Assembly: GCF_008831285.2 (NCBI RefSeq)
Contig: NC_045145.1
Coordinates: forward strand, 19,342,802-19,406,801
Reading direction: 5' to 3'
Length of the DNA: 64,000 nt
Source: Nymphaea colorata
Lineage: Eukaryota > Streptophyta > Magnoliopsida > Nymphaeales > Nymphaeaceae
Part shown: one piece after another, positions 36,794 through 50,648 of the stretch
Position numbering within the stretch: the stretch's first letter is position 1
How the letters are laid out: each line of letters starts with the position of its first letter
Made by a program: the position numbers and the translations under genes
Notes under the pieces: generated by a model
What the model was told of the DNA's origin: nothing
Database searches by the model: none
The model's input: the letters and a program-made list of their open reading frames with translations, nothing else

Positions 36794-39700
36794 AATTTTT
36801 GCATTACAAAACGTCGATGCAGGTTATGGCGGGTTACGCCGTTTTGCTTTGATGAAATGAGCAAACGTCAGTGACAGGGAAATTCCCAACGCCATGTAAT
36901 GTTTCGGAAAAGTTAGGAAAGAACGTCGTAAAAATTTCATGGAGAACGTTAACAATTCAAGGCAGTTGATTTGAAGCAGATGAAGAGTAAAAAATACAAA
37001 GAGTAAAAAATACGAGGAGAAAAAAGTGTAGACTATATTAGATGATGAAAATAGGTATACTTTTTTTTTAAACCATCCATTATATTTGATTCCTCTGGTT
37101 AAATGGTTAGGTGACTCAGAGTTACTTCAATTTTTTTCTTTATATATATATATATAGCAAATCAGCGTAAGTTGGAGCCTCAAATTCAATGTTTGAATGG
37201 TCTCTATAAAATCAACAAGAGCATTGTGTTCACGTGAGACCAACTTAGCTGTTAGTCTTTATATAAATTACCCAGGGCAGAGAGAGTTCGTTGCTCATCA
37301 AGGTGTAAAACCTTCATTCCTTCGGCCTTTGCATGCATTGGCTTTCGCAAGGAGCGAACACCACTAAAATTTGAACCACCCACCGGCTGCATGGCCACTG
37401 ACCTGATCAGTGTGTCCCGCCGCTTACGTGATCTCCTTTAGACTACAACTTCACTTTTCCTGTTAACATCTGATTGAGCTTAATTTATTCAAGAGATGGG
37501 AATCTGAGTTCCTATTCTAGGGTGCGTGTCATTAGTGGAGAAGGATTGATTAGTCACTTCATAGCTGCCTACGCCAAGAATATGATTGATCATGTGTCTG
37601 CTCTTCTTATAATCTTATATATGCTCCATGCAACAGAAAAGAATATTCAATAGAAGGTTATACTGTAGCGATATGACACCATTAATCAAGTGTTCCCACA
37701 TGCAAGAATCTCAATCTTTTATTCTTTACTAAATAAATCCCACGAAGAGAAAGTACATAAACTACATGAGTGGGTTGCTTAAGTCACAATTATGAGTTAC
37801 ATTATTTTTTCCATCTTCAAATGGACAATTAGGGTCCATGTAAGCGAGAGTCTCAAAGAGTTCATCGCCTTTCCTCATGGATGCTGTTTCTCTAATCTCT
37901 TTTTTGCGTTTTGTGCGCGTAACCGTGTAGGGAAGGGGGAGGCATATTTTTAAGGTTCCATGGCCGCTAGGATTGCCCTTTGCTAGGTAAAGCGGAGACA
38001 AAACTGTAATATGATATATGATGTGTACTCTGCAGATCTCTCTCTATCTCTCATTATCTCATTATATATATATATATATATATGTGATCAGATAATGAGA
38101 GAGAGACGGATCTGGACTACTGTATGGTGCAAGTTTCGTACAATAAAGGGCATCAAGGACGAAGAATGCATTAGGGCGGAGCCGATGCACCTTTTATGGC
38201 ATAAATGGCAAAGGAAGCAGAACGCAGAAAAGCAAAAGAGGAAAGAGGCCATGGAATAAGTGAGTGAGAGGGAGGCGTCATGCAAGGTTGATGCTTTGGG
38301 AGAAGGTGCGGTGTCGAGGTGGCCTTGGCCAAGTTCCGGTCCAAAGAATCATTCAACGCAGAGCCATGCATGTGGCCGACGATGGAAAGCGGCTGCCCAT
38401 ATCGTCCTCCTACATTTATTCGATCACCGCCCGCCCCATGATTTATCGCTCCATGTAGGCTGCAAAATGAGCGACGACCCACATAAAACATCTCACAGTC
38501 GCCGGACAAGATCGCAGCGTTGATGGCTGATCGGCGGAGCTCACCACAAATTCCAGCCTCAGAGAAAGACACTTTCTGCATCGAACCTTTTGTGTTATTA
38601 CTCAGTTCTTGCATTGAATAGAGCTTTGGTAATTGGTTCAAAATAACCCTCGCAGTGATCGGGCATATGGCAAGAGAGAGTTGCAAAGGCATGAGCTTAA
38701 TTTCCTATGAAGTTGGCATCGCAAGGCGTAGTGATTCGTCAAGTTCGACATTTGGGGTCTTCTTATATGCAGATTCTGCTTTAATGGCTTCTTTCTGCAA
38801 GCAGCAATCGAGAGAAAGAAACCTTAGTTCTTAAGTTCGGTCATCATTCCGTTATGATTAAATCACCAGCACAATTCGGTAAAAAAAAATTGGTGTCTCT
38901 TAAAAATTTGAAGTTTTATAGCTAATGTCTCTTAGTAAGAATTTTCTGACTCCCTGCTATTCCACCATAGAAGAAAATAATCAAATATGCATTAAGTAAT
39001 GACATAATTATCTTATCAATCACTCCCCATCCGAGTTTGCAAAGTGTTTGGCCTACTCAAAGTTGATTTCCATGTTGAAAAGTAGGTCACGGATAGGTAT
39101 GCCCGCTTCAGTCGGTGGATCACTTCACCGTCACGTCCGGCTAATTTGCATGTTAGAGTCAAACTTAGACCAAAAAAAAAAAAGTATGGTTAGCTAAGTG
39201 GAGAATAGCTAGCCTAGTCCAACATGTCTTCCATTAAAATACAACATATATTTGGGCGCAACACAAGGAACAAAAAGGCTACCGAACCATGACAACATGT
39301 CCCCTCGCTCCATCAAGGAAAAGGGCTCCATCGGCCAAATGAAATGATGACCCATGTCCCCACTCTGCCCACACTCGACAATGAAATGAAACCAAAGATT
39401 TTGTGTTTGCGATTCCTTCTTCTTTCTTGGCTCCCACCCTTTATGGTCCTGCCTTGGCTGCATGTGTGGACCCGCTCCCTAGAGAGAGAAACTCAGAGTG
39501 TGGCGCCCTTTCAGTCTTTCATATTCCCTCCCTCACTTGGAGACTCCCATGAGATTCTCTAGACGTGTGCCTCTTAGTGCCATGCATCAAGACCATTATC
39601 TCTTTCTCTCTTTCTCCTTTTTTTCCTCTCTCTCTCTCTCTCTCTCTATATATAATGTGTCAATAGTGATTGAAGAAAAAAGTGAAAACTAACAATAGAT

Positions 39701-40520
39701 GATGAAAATATCTATCACATTCTTCTCTTTATTTTTCTCTTAATTATCCATCATAACAAATCATACTGTTTTTATTTTATTAAATGGCAGATACTCTAAA
39801 AAACTAGAGTAATCATTCACTTTTCTTATATATACACACATACACGCCAAACCCTTGTATGCCATAAAATGATCTTGATCATTGATTTGAAAGAGATTAG
39901 AAGATGAACATTAAGTTGTACAAAATTGAAACTCAGGTGTATTTTCAAGAAACTAAGACACCCCTCAAAGGAGGAAACAAGTCAGTTCCCTTAATTGAGA
40001 TCAATTACTTCACGTGAAAGGTATTTCAACCTTTTGAAAATGCAATTAAGTTTCCATTTTTTTATTTTAGTACTATCATAAAATATTCTTAAAATTATAC
40101 ATCTATATATATATATACACATATATGATGTTAATGGATTTATTTATGGGAGCAAGAAAGCAGGGAAAGCTAAGGTGATGTTGACAGTGAGATGGAGATA
40201 GGAAGAATCTTTTTATAAGGCAACCGGGGTGTAGGTGCGGTCAAAGTTGAAAAGCGATTGGTTTCCCTCCGCCCTTTTTTCCTTAGGTACCTCACAAGGA
40301 ATGGACAATGTGCAAACGTTTTTGGAGCCCATGACCATGACCGTGACCACGACCAAAGCACAATTAACGTTAGTGCATCTTTGCTGGTCCTCCTCACACA
40401 GCTGCAAGCCTTACAAGTAAATAATTGAATGAAAACTATCATAACCCCCCAAAATCGACTGCCCACATTTCTATTCTCTCCGCCGTCCACCACAAGGGAA
40501 TGCACCATACTTGACAGTAG

Positions 40521-40608
40521 CAGAGCCAGAAAATTTTAGCCGAAAAGCGCTAATTCAAGGACACCCACCAGAAAATTTTAGCCGAGAAGCACTAATTCAA
40601 GGACACTC
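40521..40608. repeat. 'cagagccagaaaatttt' element with internal 42-bp duplication
   Basis: The unit ccagaaaattttagccgaaa..gc.ctaattcaaggacac occurs at 40526-40567 and again at 40568-40608 with two or three differences. The preceding 'gtagcagagcca' is shared with short repeats elsewhere in the window (41637, 45809, 63175). Confidence 0.75.
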
Positions 40609-43600
40609 GTATCTTTGAGGGGCACTACCATACATGGGTTGCATCTATATCAAAGTGGAAAACTTTTACTGGACTGGTGCGGGCAACTGCCCATAGCTAC
40701 CTACATGAGACTCGCAACTGCTGTTTCGCCTTTTCTCTCATACACATTCCTTGTACACACGGACACACGGTGAGTCACTCCATTAGTGTCTCTATGGTCC
40801 CCAAGAACATGAGGTTTCCGGCATCACTTCTAACGCCCTTTCTCTACCATCCTTTCTTTGCACATCAAATTGAAAGGCATCTTTCCATAGAACGTCGCTG
40901 TCGAGAATCCATTTAGGTATACATAGACCAATAAAGTGCTTATATACTGTAAGGAAGAAAAAAGTTGACATGGGTTTACTAGCATGGCAGTTAACATGCA
41001 ATCTTGATCTGACAAAAGATCAAGTATTTGGACATGTACATAGTTCTTGAGGTGCTTTTCTTTGAATGGGTAAGAGTTAGGCAGATTCTTGCCGGATTAC
41101 GCCAACAGAGGCGCACTTGAGGTATTGATTTCCTGACCCTTTTCAGCTTTAAGAGAATTGATCAGCCTTGCCTTTTAACCCTAGTGGTTCGGGGCGCTTT
41201 CTAGGCACGGGATGAACATTTACCCTATCGTGTGGCCGCAAAGCTGGTGATATGCACTACCCCCGTGCATGTATGATTTTTCCATTCACCAAGATACCAA
41301 ATGAATAAGATGTCCCTAACAGAAGCTCCCCTGTAAAGAGAAAACATGGCAACTAAACAAATAAAATGTCCAAAACAGTCATTTCTTTTTGAAAATGACC
41401 AAAATACCCCAAAAGTCCCTTTTCTGCATATTTGCAGTAGAGTGGTGCATGCAACTCAATCCAAGTGTGGTTAGGTTCTCAACAAATGGCAAAAATTTCC
41501 TTAAAAATTAAAATGACAAAGAAGCCCTCCCCACAAGGTCAAACCGGAAAACAGAAAGTCCGGGAAAGGAAAACATGGTGCTTGCTAAGGCCGTTGAACT
41601 CACATGGTGTGTTTGGTGATCGAAAACACACCTTAGACAGTGGCAGAGCCAGAAAATTTTGGACAAAGAGTAACTCGTTATATAATTTTAAATTTATAAG
41701 GGACACCTGTATATAAATAACAAAAACTACCATGAAGTTTTAATATAAAAATAAACACTTTTTATGGGCCTATATGAGAAATTACCCACACCATGTCCAT
41801 ACCTACCTTTGCCCTCGATCTCATTCTACTTTGTTTGAGGTGTCAAGTTAGCTCTGCAATTCCTCCTTTCCAAACTAAAGCAGAAGAAGGTCTTTTCACT
41901 AACCTGGCTTTGTACAAAAGCATGCTTAGCCCTCGTTTCCATCAAAATCTTTGTCCTCTAACTCATCAAGTGAGTCCTTATGATCATATCTCCCGTAACA
42001 TAAAGTCCTTGATGATCATTCTTGTCATTCTCCAAATCATAATGGAAATAGTTATCCATTTCATGCGTCCACATCAAATGAAGAAACAAAAGTTGGTATA
42101 CTTATCAGGCGGTAGGGTCCTATCATGGATGCATTTAAATATCGGCCACCAATTCCTGAGAATTAAGCACAAACAACAACGAATCCGCCGAGAGTATCTA
42201 AACGATGCTCTCATGATGAGCATGATCCCAGGTTCTGGTTTTCAGAATCGATGCTTGGAACCCACACTGAGAGTGGAAGGCATATGATTTACCAATCACT
42301 TGCAAATTCCTGGGCCTACACTCAACCAGCGAAGGACTCGTCTTTTTTTCCGTTTGACGGCCGGTCCCCTACAATCATGTCAATTCTCCACCACCCATCT
42401 CTCAAGATGTGGGGTGCACAAGTGATATGCCTTGTGGATGGGACTCGGCACGTCCACTCATCTCATCGTCGGAATCGGAAAAGGAATATCGCACCCACAA
42501 TTCCTCGAAACCGAAGCACGGCGAAATTCCGGCTGGAGGACAGTCCTTTGATCGTAAATCCAAAATCCGACTTCGCGTTTCTATATAATTTCTTGATACA
42601 GGATCACTTTTTTATACAGCAGAAGCATATTTTTGAGGATATATTTTAAAGGAATAGACATTTCTCCCTTTTCTTCTTTCGACAGAATTGTCAAAGCAGT
42701 TTAATTTGCTTTCTCTTTTGATTTCTCCAAGACGATGAACCTAACTTTTAAGAACTGGATTGAGGGTAAGCTACAGACGTGATCTGCCCACTTATCTTTG
42801 TCCATACATGGATATGATGACATGGGTATATTGATAGAAAACTTAAAAATTTATGTATTCAAAGTTAATTTTTGCTTCACTTTGGATTTTTTTTCCTTTT
42901 CCTTATTTCCCTTCTACCTAGAGTGCACATTTTCCTTTCAGTTTTCTTTAATTTTTAGAATTTTTGTGGATTATTATACACATAAAGTATATATTCATAT
43001 ATACATTTTGTTGTTACAGAGCCCTTATGCTTACATTTTCGAAAATCACTTTATCTGAATCCATACCCGTACCTATATGACTTAAGGTGGAGGACGAAAC
43101 CTTGAAACTAAAAAAAAAATGGATCTAATTATGGTCAAACTGCCAAAAAAAAAAAAGGGGCAAGAGAGTGCAAAAGCAGAGATGGGTTTAAAGGGGGAAA
43201 ATATCAAGATTACAAATTTTACATCTTCCAAAACAGCGTTATTAACCTCCATCTTCTATTCTAAGAGTTGCCGATCAAATTTAATATCCCATATCGAAAA
43301 AAAAAAATTCAAATTTGGTTTGTTTTCCGAAATTATATGAAATTGGTTTCTAACTTTAGCAAAAAGAGAAAAAGAAGGTTTAAACAGACTAAGAAGGCAA
43401 GGCATTGGTTGGAGGAGAGAATCAGCATGTTCTGTGCATTCATGAATGGCCACTTATTGGCCCCCCACCAGCACCACCACCACCAACTTTGCTCTTTATC
43501 ATCTCTCTTATGCGCCTCTCGTCCTCCCTTTCCTTATCATCATGCACAAATGTTCCATACGGAATTCTGCAATTTTTCTTTTCTGGTCTCTCACAGATAT

Positions 43601-44519
43601 TGCTGTCTAATATTTGTACCAATGGACAACATGTCACAATCAATCACAGCAAAGAGAAAAACATTTCCAACTACAAATTGACACGAAAATCGAATGCTTC
43701 GAACAAGTATTACGCAATATCCTCACATGTTCGTCGATAGTGGGTGAACCGGACGAGTATTTCATCCTACCACCCAAGAAAAGAGCCGAAACCACCCAAC
43801 CAACTTGAAGTGAATCATATAAGGATGAAGAATCTAGTTAAAGCTTCATCCATTATTATATTTGTAAATGTACTACACTAAGAAGATCAAGAGAATCAAA
43901 AGGGACACCAAGGAGGTGTTTGATTGTCCCTGATTTAAGGTCCTCAAGATTTAAGAACTTTGGATTTAAGATTAAACATAGCTCCCCCCTCTCTGAGCTT
44001 AAATCGTTATACCTTTTCTCAGTGCATTGAGTAAAAATGAGGAATTCAAGTGTGGGCTTAATTCTGACCTGAGATCCTTAGTTTGATATGAACTATGGAA
44101 GTTTTGTTACATCAACAAAAGCATATCACATCCGATCCGTGGATTTCAAATCTGAAGTGATCGAAGGTCCCCTGAGCCTTAACATGGTCCGGTCATGAGT
44201 AACCTACAACAAGCTGTTTTCTTGTTCATTGAATCTTCGATCCAGATATAAATAAGGATATTTAACATCACGGTAACGACTATAAGAAATTTCATAAGTG
44301 GAAATACGCTAGGTTTTCTCCGTATGTCAATAACATAAGAAACACATTGTCAAGCCAATATTAATGGACAACCAGACTCAACAGCAGTCACTCTCAAGTA
44401 GATTGTGTATACTAGAGCAATTTTGCTTGTTCGTAGTTTATAAATTTGTTCTTTAGGAAGAGTACCCTTTGAAGGAGCATCCATAAGTTTGCATTTTGAA
44501 CAATGGGGTGCTAGTTTCA

Positions 44520-45540
44520 ACATTCTAAACTTTTTTGTTAAACTTAATGATAGTTAATTCCTCTACGCTTTGCCCCAATTTTGTGAGAGACCAAATTGTA
44601 AGTGCTTTTGTCACAGTGCATTTTCATAGATAGATTTAACTTCACTTCAATCTCACTTGTTGTCTCTATGATTTCCATTAGTATAAAAGTCATCGCCTTT
44701 ATTTTGTTTCTTGCCGTTTTAGTAGGTAAGATTTCCATATGAAGAAATAATGTCAAGTGGGATATTTTTTTATGAAGGGTTTCAGTCCAATGTACATCAG
44801 AATATTCTACCAATTCCATTTATATGATAGGTTCTGGACTATGCATATATTGTCCCACCATACTTATAGGATATGCACTCCTGCTTGATTACGGAGTTAA
44901 ATAATTAATTCTCCCTACAAGACATTGATACTAGGCAATTCCCTCAAGTTGAATATATATTCTATATGTCAAATTCTGCGTTTAACAGGCCATTTCAATG
45001 CCCAAGAAAGAATGTAATCTTTGGAATACCTTCATATCAGAAACCTTTAAACATGGTTGGTTGGATCTCTCATTGTTATATCAAGTCGAATTGCAGAATG
45101 TCATCCACATATAGCAATTCTAAGATGGGATCTACTATTTTGCTTGGTAAAAAATAATTTTCTGCACTACTTTGATTAGTTAGACCTTTGCTTTCCAAAC
45201 ACTTGATTCAAATTAGTATACTACATTCTTTGAGATTGCTTGAGTCCATAAATTGATTTAGTTTCCTAATTTTTGAACAATATTAGATTGATTACCTTAG
45301 GGTGACCAAGAGTAAATCATGTACACTTCATTAGTTAAATCTTCCTGAAGAAATGCATTTTTTATCTCGAGTTTATGAAGCTCCCATTTGCAGTACTTGA
45401 TAATCAAAATAAGCATGTGCATTATCTCCATTTTAGCCACAAGATCATGTGTTAGTCCAGTCCATATATTTGATTGAAACCACTGGCCTCCAACATTGCT
45501 TCTATGTTTGATTTCTGTGTACCCATTTGCATCTCACAAC
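44520..45540 (-). pseudogene. Antisense copia reverse transcriptase/RNase H remnant
   Basis: On the minus strand, fragments in several frames follow the copia RT order. CKWVH is at about 45520-45530, and IKNAFLQEDL with NEVYM (family DVKNAFLHGDL..EVYM, here Asp to Glu) at about 45330-45378. SIYGLKQSQRM is near 45230-45260, LYVDDIL (the RT active site) at 45094-45114 and SMVGQYMHSP at about 44838-44870. LVEYSDVHWTET is near 44800 and MKMHCD of RNase H near 44625. Many stops and frame breaks separate them. The order and the intact YVDD box make the call secure. No LTRs were recognised at its ends. It is more decayed than the 20.8-25.2 kb element and in opposite orientation. Confidence 0.85.
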
Positions 45541-45808
45541 ATTTTCTCTTGTGGAAAAAAAAAACAATTATATTTTAAGTATTATTTTTGTGTATGGCAA
45601 TCAGTTTCTCTTTTACTACAATCTAGACAAGAATGTCGTTGTCCTCATGATATACAGTAGGTTCAGCAATGGTAGTTTACTCAGTTATTGACTCTAGAAG
45701 CAGAAGTAATTAATTTTGGCTCTGTCGTTTGAAATCAAAGTGATGACCCCATTACTAAGCTCAACATTTGACACTAGGGTTTCCAACGAGTTGAATTGTT
45801 CATCCACA

Positions 45809-45968
45809 GGGGCGGAGCTAAGGTAGGGTCTGCTTGGGCCGTGGCCCCATCTCAAATTTTTTTAAATAAAATTTATATATAAATTTTAAAAATTTTCACT
45901 GGTTCTATATAAAGATTTAAAAACTTTAATTCGGCTCCCTTCATGAAAAATTTCTAGCTCTGCCCCCC
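45809..45968. mobile_element. Short element with inverted ends GGGGCGGAGCTA/TAGCTCTGCCCC
   Basis: A 160-bp AT-rich element with terminal inverted repeats of about 12 bp (GGGGCGGAGCTA and, reverse-complemented, GGGGCAGAGCTA). It contains 'gtggccccatctcaaatttttt', a word pattern common in short plant repeats of this type. It is MITE-like by structure; the superfamily is not determined. Confidence 0.6.
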
Positions 45969-48900
45969 ACTTGGGGCAAAGTAACAAAACCTTAATCCAA
46001 CTTGAATTAAATCCAAAAATAGTTTAATGTTATCTAAAGTCCATTCAATCCAGATAAACCAGTCGTACACTTGCTCTCTGTTCAACAACCACCACCACCC
46101 AAAAGAAAAAAAAAAGCAGAAAAGCAGAAAAGAAAGAAGAAGATATAGAAGGCTAAAAGACAGAAGGGCAAAATTATTCACCTTCAAGTTGATGGCTCCG
46201 TTTAAAACTAGACACATATGTTCCAGTTCATATCGATATCGTTAGACTCCTAAGAGAGATCAGAAAGGAATCTGCATGATTGACAGGAATATTCGTCTAT
46301 CTTTTGTGTGTCAATCAACAAAATACAAGGGAATCATTTTCACCCACCTGTTTCTACAAATCAAAGGCATGCACCTCCGACAAGGACAAGCACTGACTAG
46401 AACTCTCGATGGAAACCAGAGTCCGGTAGATATTTCAAATTTTATATCTTCTTCGAAGATGTCTTTGTATTAGAGGACCATGTAAGGTGTTCATGTGGTT
46501 CAATCTGTACTAACTATGCCTAAGACTAGACCATGTATGTGATACAAGTGACGGGTAAGAATGACTGCATCAGGCATTATAATTTCAATTATTTCTGTAT
46601 AATCTGATGGGAACAAGTTTTTTCACTTTGATGATTCCAAATGCCAAATCCATCATCTTTTCAATTATAGATCGCTTCAAGGAGTCATGAACCAAGGATA
46701 CATGGTTAATGTAGTAAGATAGTTTTCAAGAAGCGGTTGTTTGAATAATTTGAAAAAATGACTTCCCTTTTGGAACACCTGTGTTCCAAAAGGAATTGGA
46801 CTCCAAAACAAGAACAGCTTTTCATTACTTCTCAAATCAGTTCGAGGAAGATGAGCTACAGGAATCAGATCCCAGCTCCTGATGGCGGGCAAAGCAATTT
46901 AACATACTAGGCTTGATTTCGGCCAATGGTTCCTGTGTCCTTTAGCATAATTCCTTGCTATCTTTGTCTTACTATTGCCAGAATGGAATATTGATTCTTA
47001 AAACGTCTGTTTGTATCTTTACCAGAAGATATCGGAGCGTTAATTGGATTGCCTCAATAAAGACATCTGCGAGCAATCTATCTTCATGATCTTGTCTCCT
47101 ATCAGTGCCGGCAAAAAATCTACCCCAACTACTGCCTTTTTGGCCAAAGGTGATATATGGATATTAGTTAAGAAGAGCCAACTTAGAGCAGAAACCCTCT
47201 CAGCTAAAGAACTATCATCAATTAAAGCTGCCAAATAGGCAGCAGTTTCGAGGCGTGTGTGAAGTAAAGCTACCTTTACAAATCTGACTTGCTTTTATCT
47301 GATCTACTTTGAGGCATTTTAGCATGGAAAATGAGCACCAACTACAGTTCTCAACAAATTCAGGTCAACAGGAATTCACTTTTGAGAAACCTCAACTTGA
47401 TCTGGCCAAGGGCATTCTCTCTTTGAGGGTATTTCTTTACGAAACAGTAGGATTTAATCACGATTGTTCCAGTCAGAGTCTCCAATGTATAGTCCAACTT
47501 GAACGCCGACAGTCTACCAGATGTTTTTTCTAGATCAGCCGCGTGATTCAAGTGCTTAATACAAGATTTGAGCTGGGCACTGTTTATTTCTTTTTAATTC
47601 ATGCGCCAATCAAAATCAGCTGCGTGATTCAAGTGCTCAATACAAGATCACAATGGACACTTCCTCTTAAAGGTCAGTAATGGAAGCAATCGTCCCTACC
47701 GTCGTGAAATAAGAGCTCCTGGCTGTCTCGATGGTGACCCGTCATGGTATCCATAGCGTTGCCTCCTTTTTGGCATATTTCTTCGCCAATCAATTAGCAG
47801 GGGCTATCTAGAGCTTTCTGATAATTTAGTAATGAAGAAAAGATTGGTCGTTGTTTGCAGCAACACCGACCAGAAAGGGGACATACTGAGAGCGGCCGGA
47901 ATGTGATAACCGACTCCCCAATGCAGCGTGGTGACTGAATCGGTGGGTCACGTATGTCCGGGGAATTGGTTAACCATCATTTCGAAGTTTGAATTTCTGC
48001 AGCAGCTAACATCTTTCTGTGACATCAAAACATGAGAGAGTCAATAATGGTGACTCGAGAAAAGTAAACTGACAAAAGGAAGAAAGTGATTTCTGGATAA
48101 CTAAAGAACAAGAAAGAAAGAAAGATATGAGATCACGGAAAAGGCATGCGCCAATCTATCGATCAGAGAAGAAGAAGACATATGGTTGATCATGATTCAT
48201 GGGGCCCCAAGTGAAGAAGACAACAGGAGCCATCCATACAACATCCAAGCAGCACAAAAGCTCTCATCTGAAGCCCCGGGCATCTAAACGGCAAAAAAAA
48301 GCCATTACAGAACTGCCAAATGTAACCTATCCGTGATTTCGCCTTCTACACGTACACATACACCGCTATCCCGTCTCTGGAAGTGAGAAACTAAATGTTT
48401 CATACGAGAAAAAACTAAAAGACGAAGGACGCTGCTGAAATGGAAATTGTAGTGGGTAAGATTCGTAAGAAGATTTTTCTTTTAATTTGAAGGGCACGAG
48501 GACAATTTTTCTTCTTAAGTCGACAAAAAGATACTGTTTTCTCAATATTAAAAAAGTGTTTCCACAAAAAAGTACTTTTAAGCATTGAAACATATATCAA
48601 TAAAAAATATAATTCCGAATGCTAGATGCACGGTCCAATGCATGAGTTTTCACATGCCCAAATGTGTCGGCTTGCTATGACATATATACTTGTGGTGGCT
48701 ATCAACAACTCAAGCAGCACAAGAATATTATTTTTCAGGCTGGTAGCATATGGTTTGAGGTCTTAGATTGTTTGATTTTACGAACAAATCAATTATTTAC
48801 TCGATGTATGTATGTGAATTACATGAATTGGAGCCAATTACATCCCCAACTATCCCCTTAACCAAGGAAGGGCAGTCGGCATCTAAAGGCGAAGCAATGG

Positions 48901-50206
48901 AATGGGATCAATCAAGTTTTACTGAACCATTTAGAACTGGATCCTGAATCTGAGAAAAATTTATAAACCTGTAAACTTGTTGACGAGCAATCAAACAGGT
49001 GGATTCAGGAGGGCTATGAGGATGGTAAGTCAGGGAAGGGGACGATGGCAAGGATAAATCCATGCAAGACCAACAATCGCTGACCATCCAGAAATTCGCG
49101 CTCGCAACCTAGAGCAGAGTAAGTAGGTGACTTATTTGACCAACTTCAGAGCAGCGCCATGGTGGCATATCACAATCAGTTCTTGTAATTTTCGGTCTCC
49201 TTTACCGGCTGTAGTTTACCTTGTTCAAAGTGCAGTAGGACCCTCTCCCAACTCAAAGCGGTTCAACAGATATTGTTTTTGACTTCGTCTTCTAAGACAC
49301 TTCTACCTTTCATCTTTGAAATTTGAATTGATAAAGGGTTCTTCAGTCAAGATACAGAATATTCTGTCGGAATGGCCATATGAACTCAAGATTCTTGAAT
49401 TTCAAAGGAAAATAGATAAGGATTGCTTTTATACTGCCAACCGAAGCCAAAAAAATGGACTGTCGAACCTCAGATCATCACCCACCAAACCTGCAATCTC
49501 GAATGATCGTTTAAAATACCAGGAAAAAAAAAATCCCTCCAAGTGTGCAAAGTTTAATAAAAAGGGAAATGGGGATAAGTTGCCATGGCCAAGGTTCTAA
49601 ATGCAGTGTTAGTGTTGGTTTTAAGAAAGTTAAATAAGCATTTAGCAAGAACAGAATAAGAATTTGTTGTTTTCCTGATGTTGGCAGTGCTTTTGAACCT
49701 TGTTCAAGTCCAATTAAGGCAGCTGATTGTTCGCTAACCCAGTAGAAAAAGGAATTTGAAGACCATGGTAGCAACTGACTGTCCTAACATTGTCAGGTTT
49801 CCTATGAATCATTGCTTTCACAAACCAAAATTCAGAAAGTGTATATATTGCCAATAGCACCAAATCATTCAACTACTTTATGTGAAACCATAGCTAGATG
49901 TCACCCACATATCTTAACTTCAATTTTCCTGCTGCATGTGATTTCCCCTGGGCTCTGAATTGGAACACACATACATAGAAAAAGGATTTTCATATGGGAT
50001 AGAAACTTTTGATCAACTAGAATATTTATCTCTAAACTGTTTTTGCTTTGTTCCCTTTTATGTCATTGTTAGTACCTTCATCATCATTCAGATTTTTTCA
50101 CCATATGTGTTGAGATTTGTAGCTGATCATTGAACTTGGGATTAAGAAGACCTTCAACTGAGTCCTCTTGTATACTTGGAGGTCTCTGGCATAACAAGAG
50201 GATGAG
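45969..50206. other. 4.2 kb intergenic, no gene recognised
   Basis: AT-rich DNA with a local duplication at 47534-47648 (atcagc.gcgtgattcaagt). Open frames are short and show no family motif. Confidence 0.45.
47534..47648. repeat. Direct repeat pair of about 32 bp
   Basis: atcagc.gcgtgattcaagtgct.aatacaagat occurs at 47534-47565 and again at about 47616-47648, separated by about 50 bases, with two mismatches. Confidence 0.8.
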
Positions 50207-50420
50207 TGTAACACGCCAAAAAGTTTAGTTTCGTATTGAAGATTGTGAGAGATCTTCAAGGACTTAAAAAGTGGGTCATTGATAAAATGATTGTCCCGGT
50301 TCGTAGCCTTTTCAAGGGCTGGAGCTGAAACTGCTAGGAAATGGGTTGGGATCCAACAAACCAGGGGCTCGAGCCCGGAAACCAGGGGCCTGAACCTGGA
50401 AATGGGTCAGGTTGTTTTAG
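50207..50420 (+). mobile_element. LTR of the second retrotransposon family, with adjoining primer-binding site
   Basis: It starts TGTAACACGCCAAAAAGTTT and shares with the reverse complement of 25606-25795 the blocks TCGTATTGAAGATTGTGAGA, GATGATTGTC/ATGATTGTCC, GGCTGGAGC.GAAACTG and GGGTTGGGATCCA. It ends TTGTTTTAG instead of TTGTTACA, so the terminal CA is mutated. It is directly followed by TGGTATCAGAGCC. No downstream partner LTR was found, so this is the 5' end of a truncated or rearranged element. Confidence 0.8.
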
Positions 50421-50433
50421 TGGTATCAGAGCC
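50421..50433 (+). promoter_or_regulatory. Primer-binding site (initiator tRNA-Met type)
   Basis: TGGTATCAGAGCC, abutting the LTR at 50207-50420. Confidence 0.9.
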
Positions 50434-50648
50434 ATGTTTGGATCTAGGTGGGAACGTAAAGTCATAGAATCAAACTTGCCATTGATAATGAAGAGCCAAA
50501 AAGAGAGATGTTCAAACTTCGATGCCTGTCCATTTTGAGGGAGTTGCTGCCTTGGAAATCGCCGTGTATCCACAGACTTTTCCAATCCACTTGTCACTGG
50601 AAGCGTAGCTCTTGAGTCAGGTAATCAATTCTCATCCGCAAAGGACTA

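Larger units (their letters stand above)
35139..44519. other. 9.4 kb intergenic, no gene recognised
   Basis: Mostly AT-rich DNA with microsatellites (35740-35767, 38064-38083, 39627-39653), a 24-bp tandem duplication (36746-36793) and 'cagagccagaaaatttt' repeats at 40521 and 41645. Open frames at 38171-38692 (minus) and 41793-42287 (plus) are the longest, but neither shows a family motif, and the former overlaps open frames on the other strand. The duplicated gtgtttgat-type start at 43916 might be another MITE end. Confidence 0.4.

Noticed and set aside
38171-38692. 173-aa open frame on the minus strand
   Set aside because: No recognisable domain or signal, overlaps open frames on the opposite strand, and has no supporting gene structure. 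It is probably a chance frame in a GC-richer patch.
41793-42287. 164-aa open frame on the plus strand
   Set aside because: The translation resembles no family I know, and all other frames are broken. There is no evidence of splicing or conservation from the sequence alone.
43913-44190. Possible MITE starting GGAGGTGTTTGATTG
   Set aside because: The right end could not be matched as an inverted repeat, so its boundaries are not supportable.
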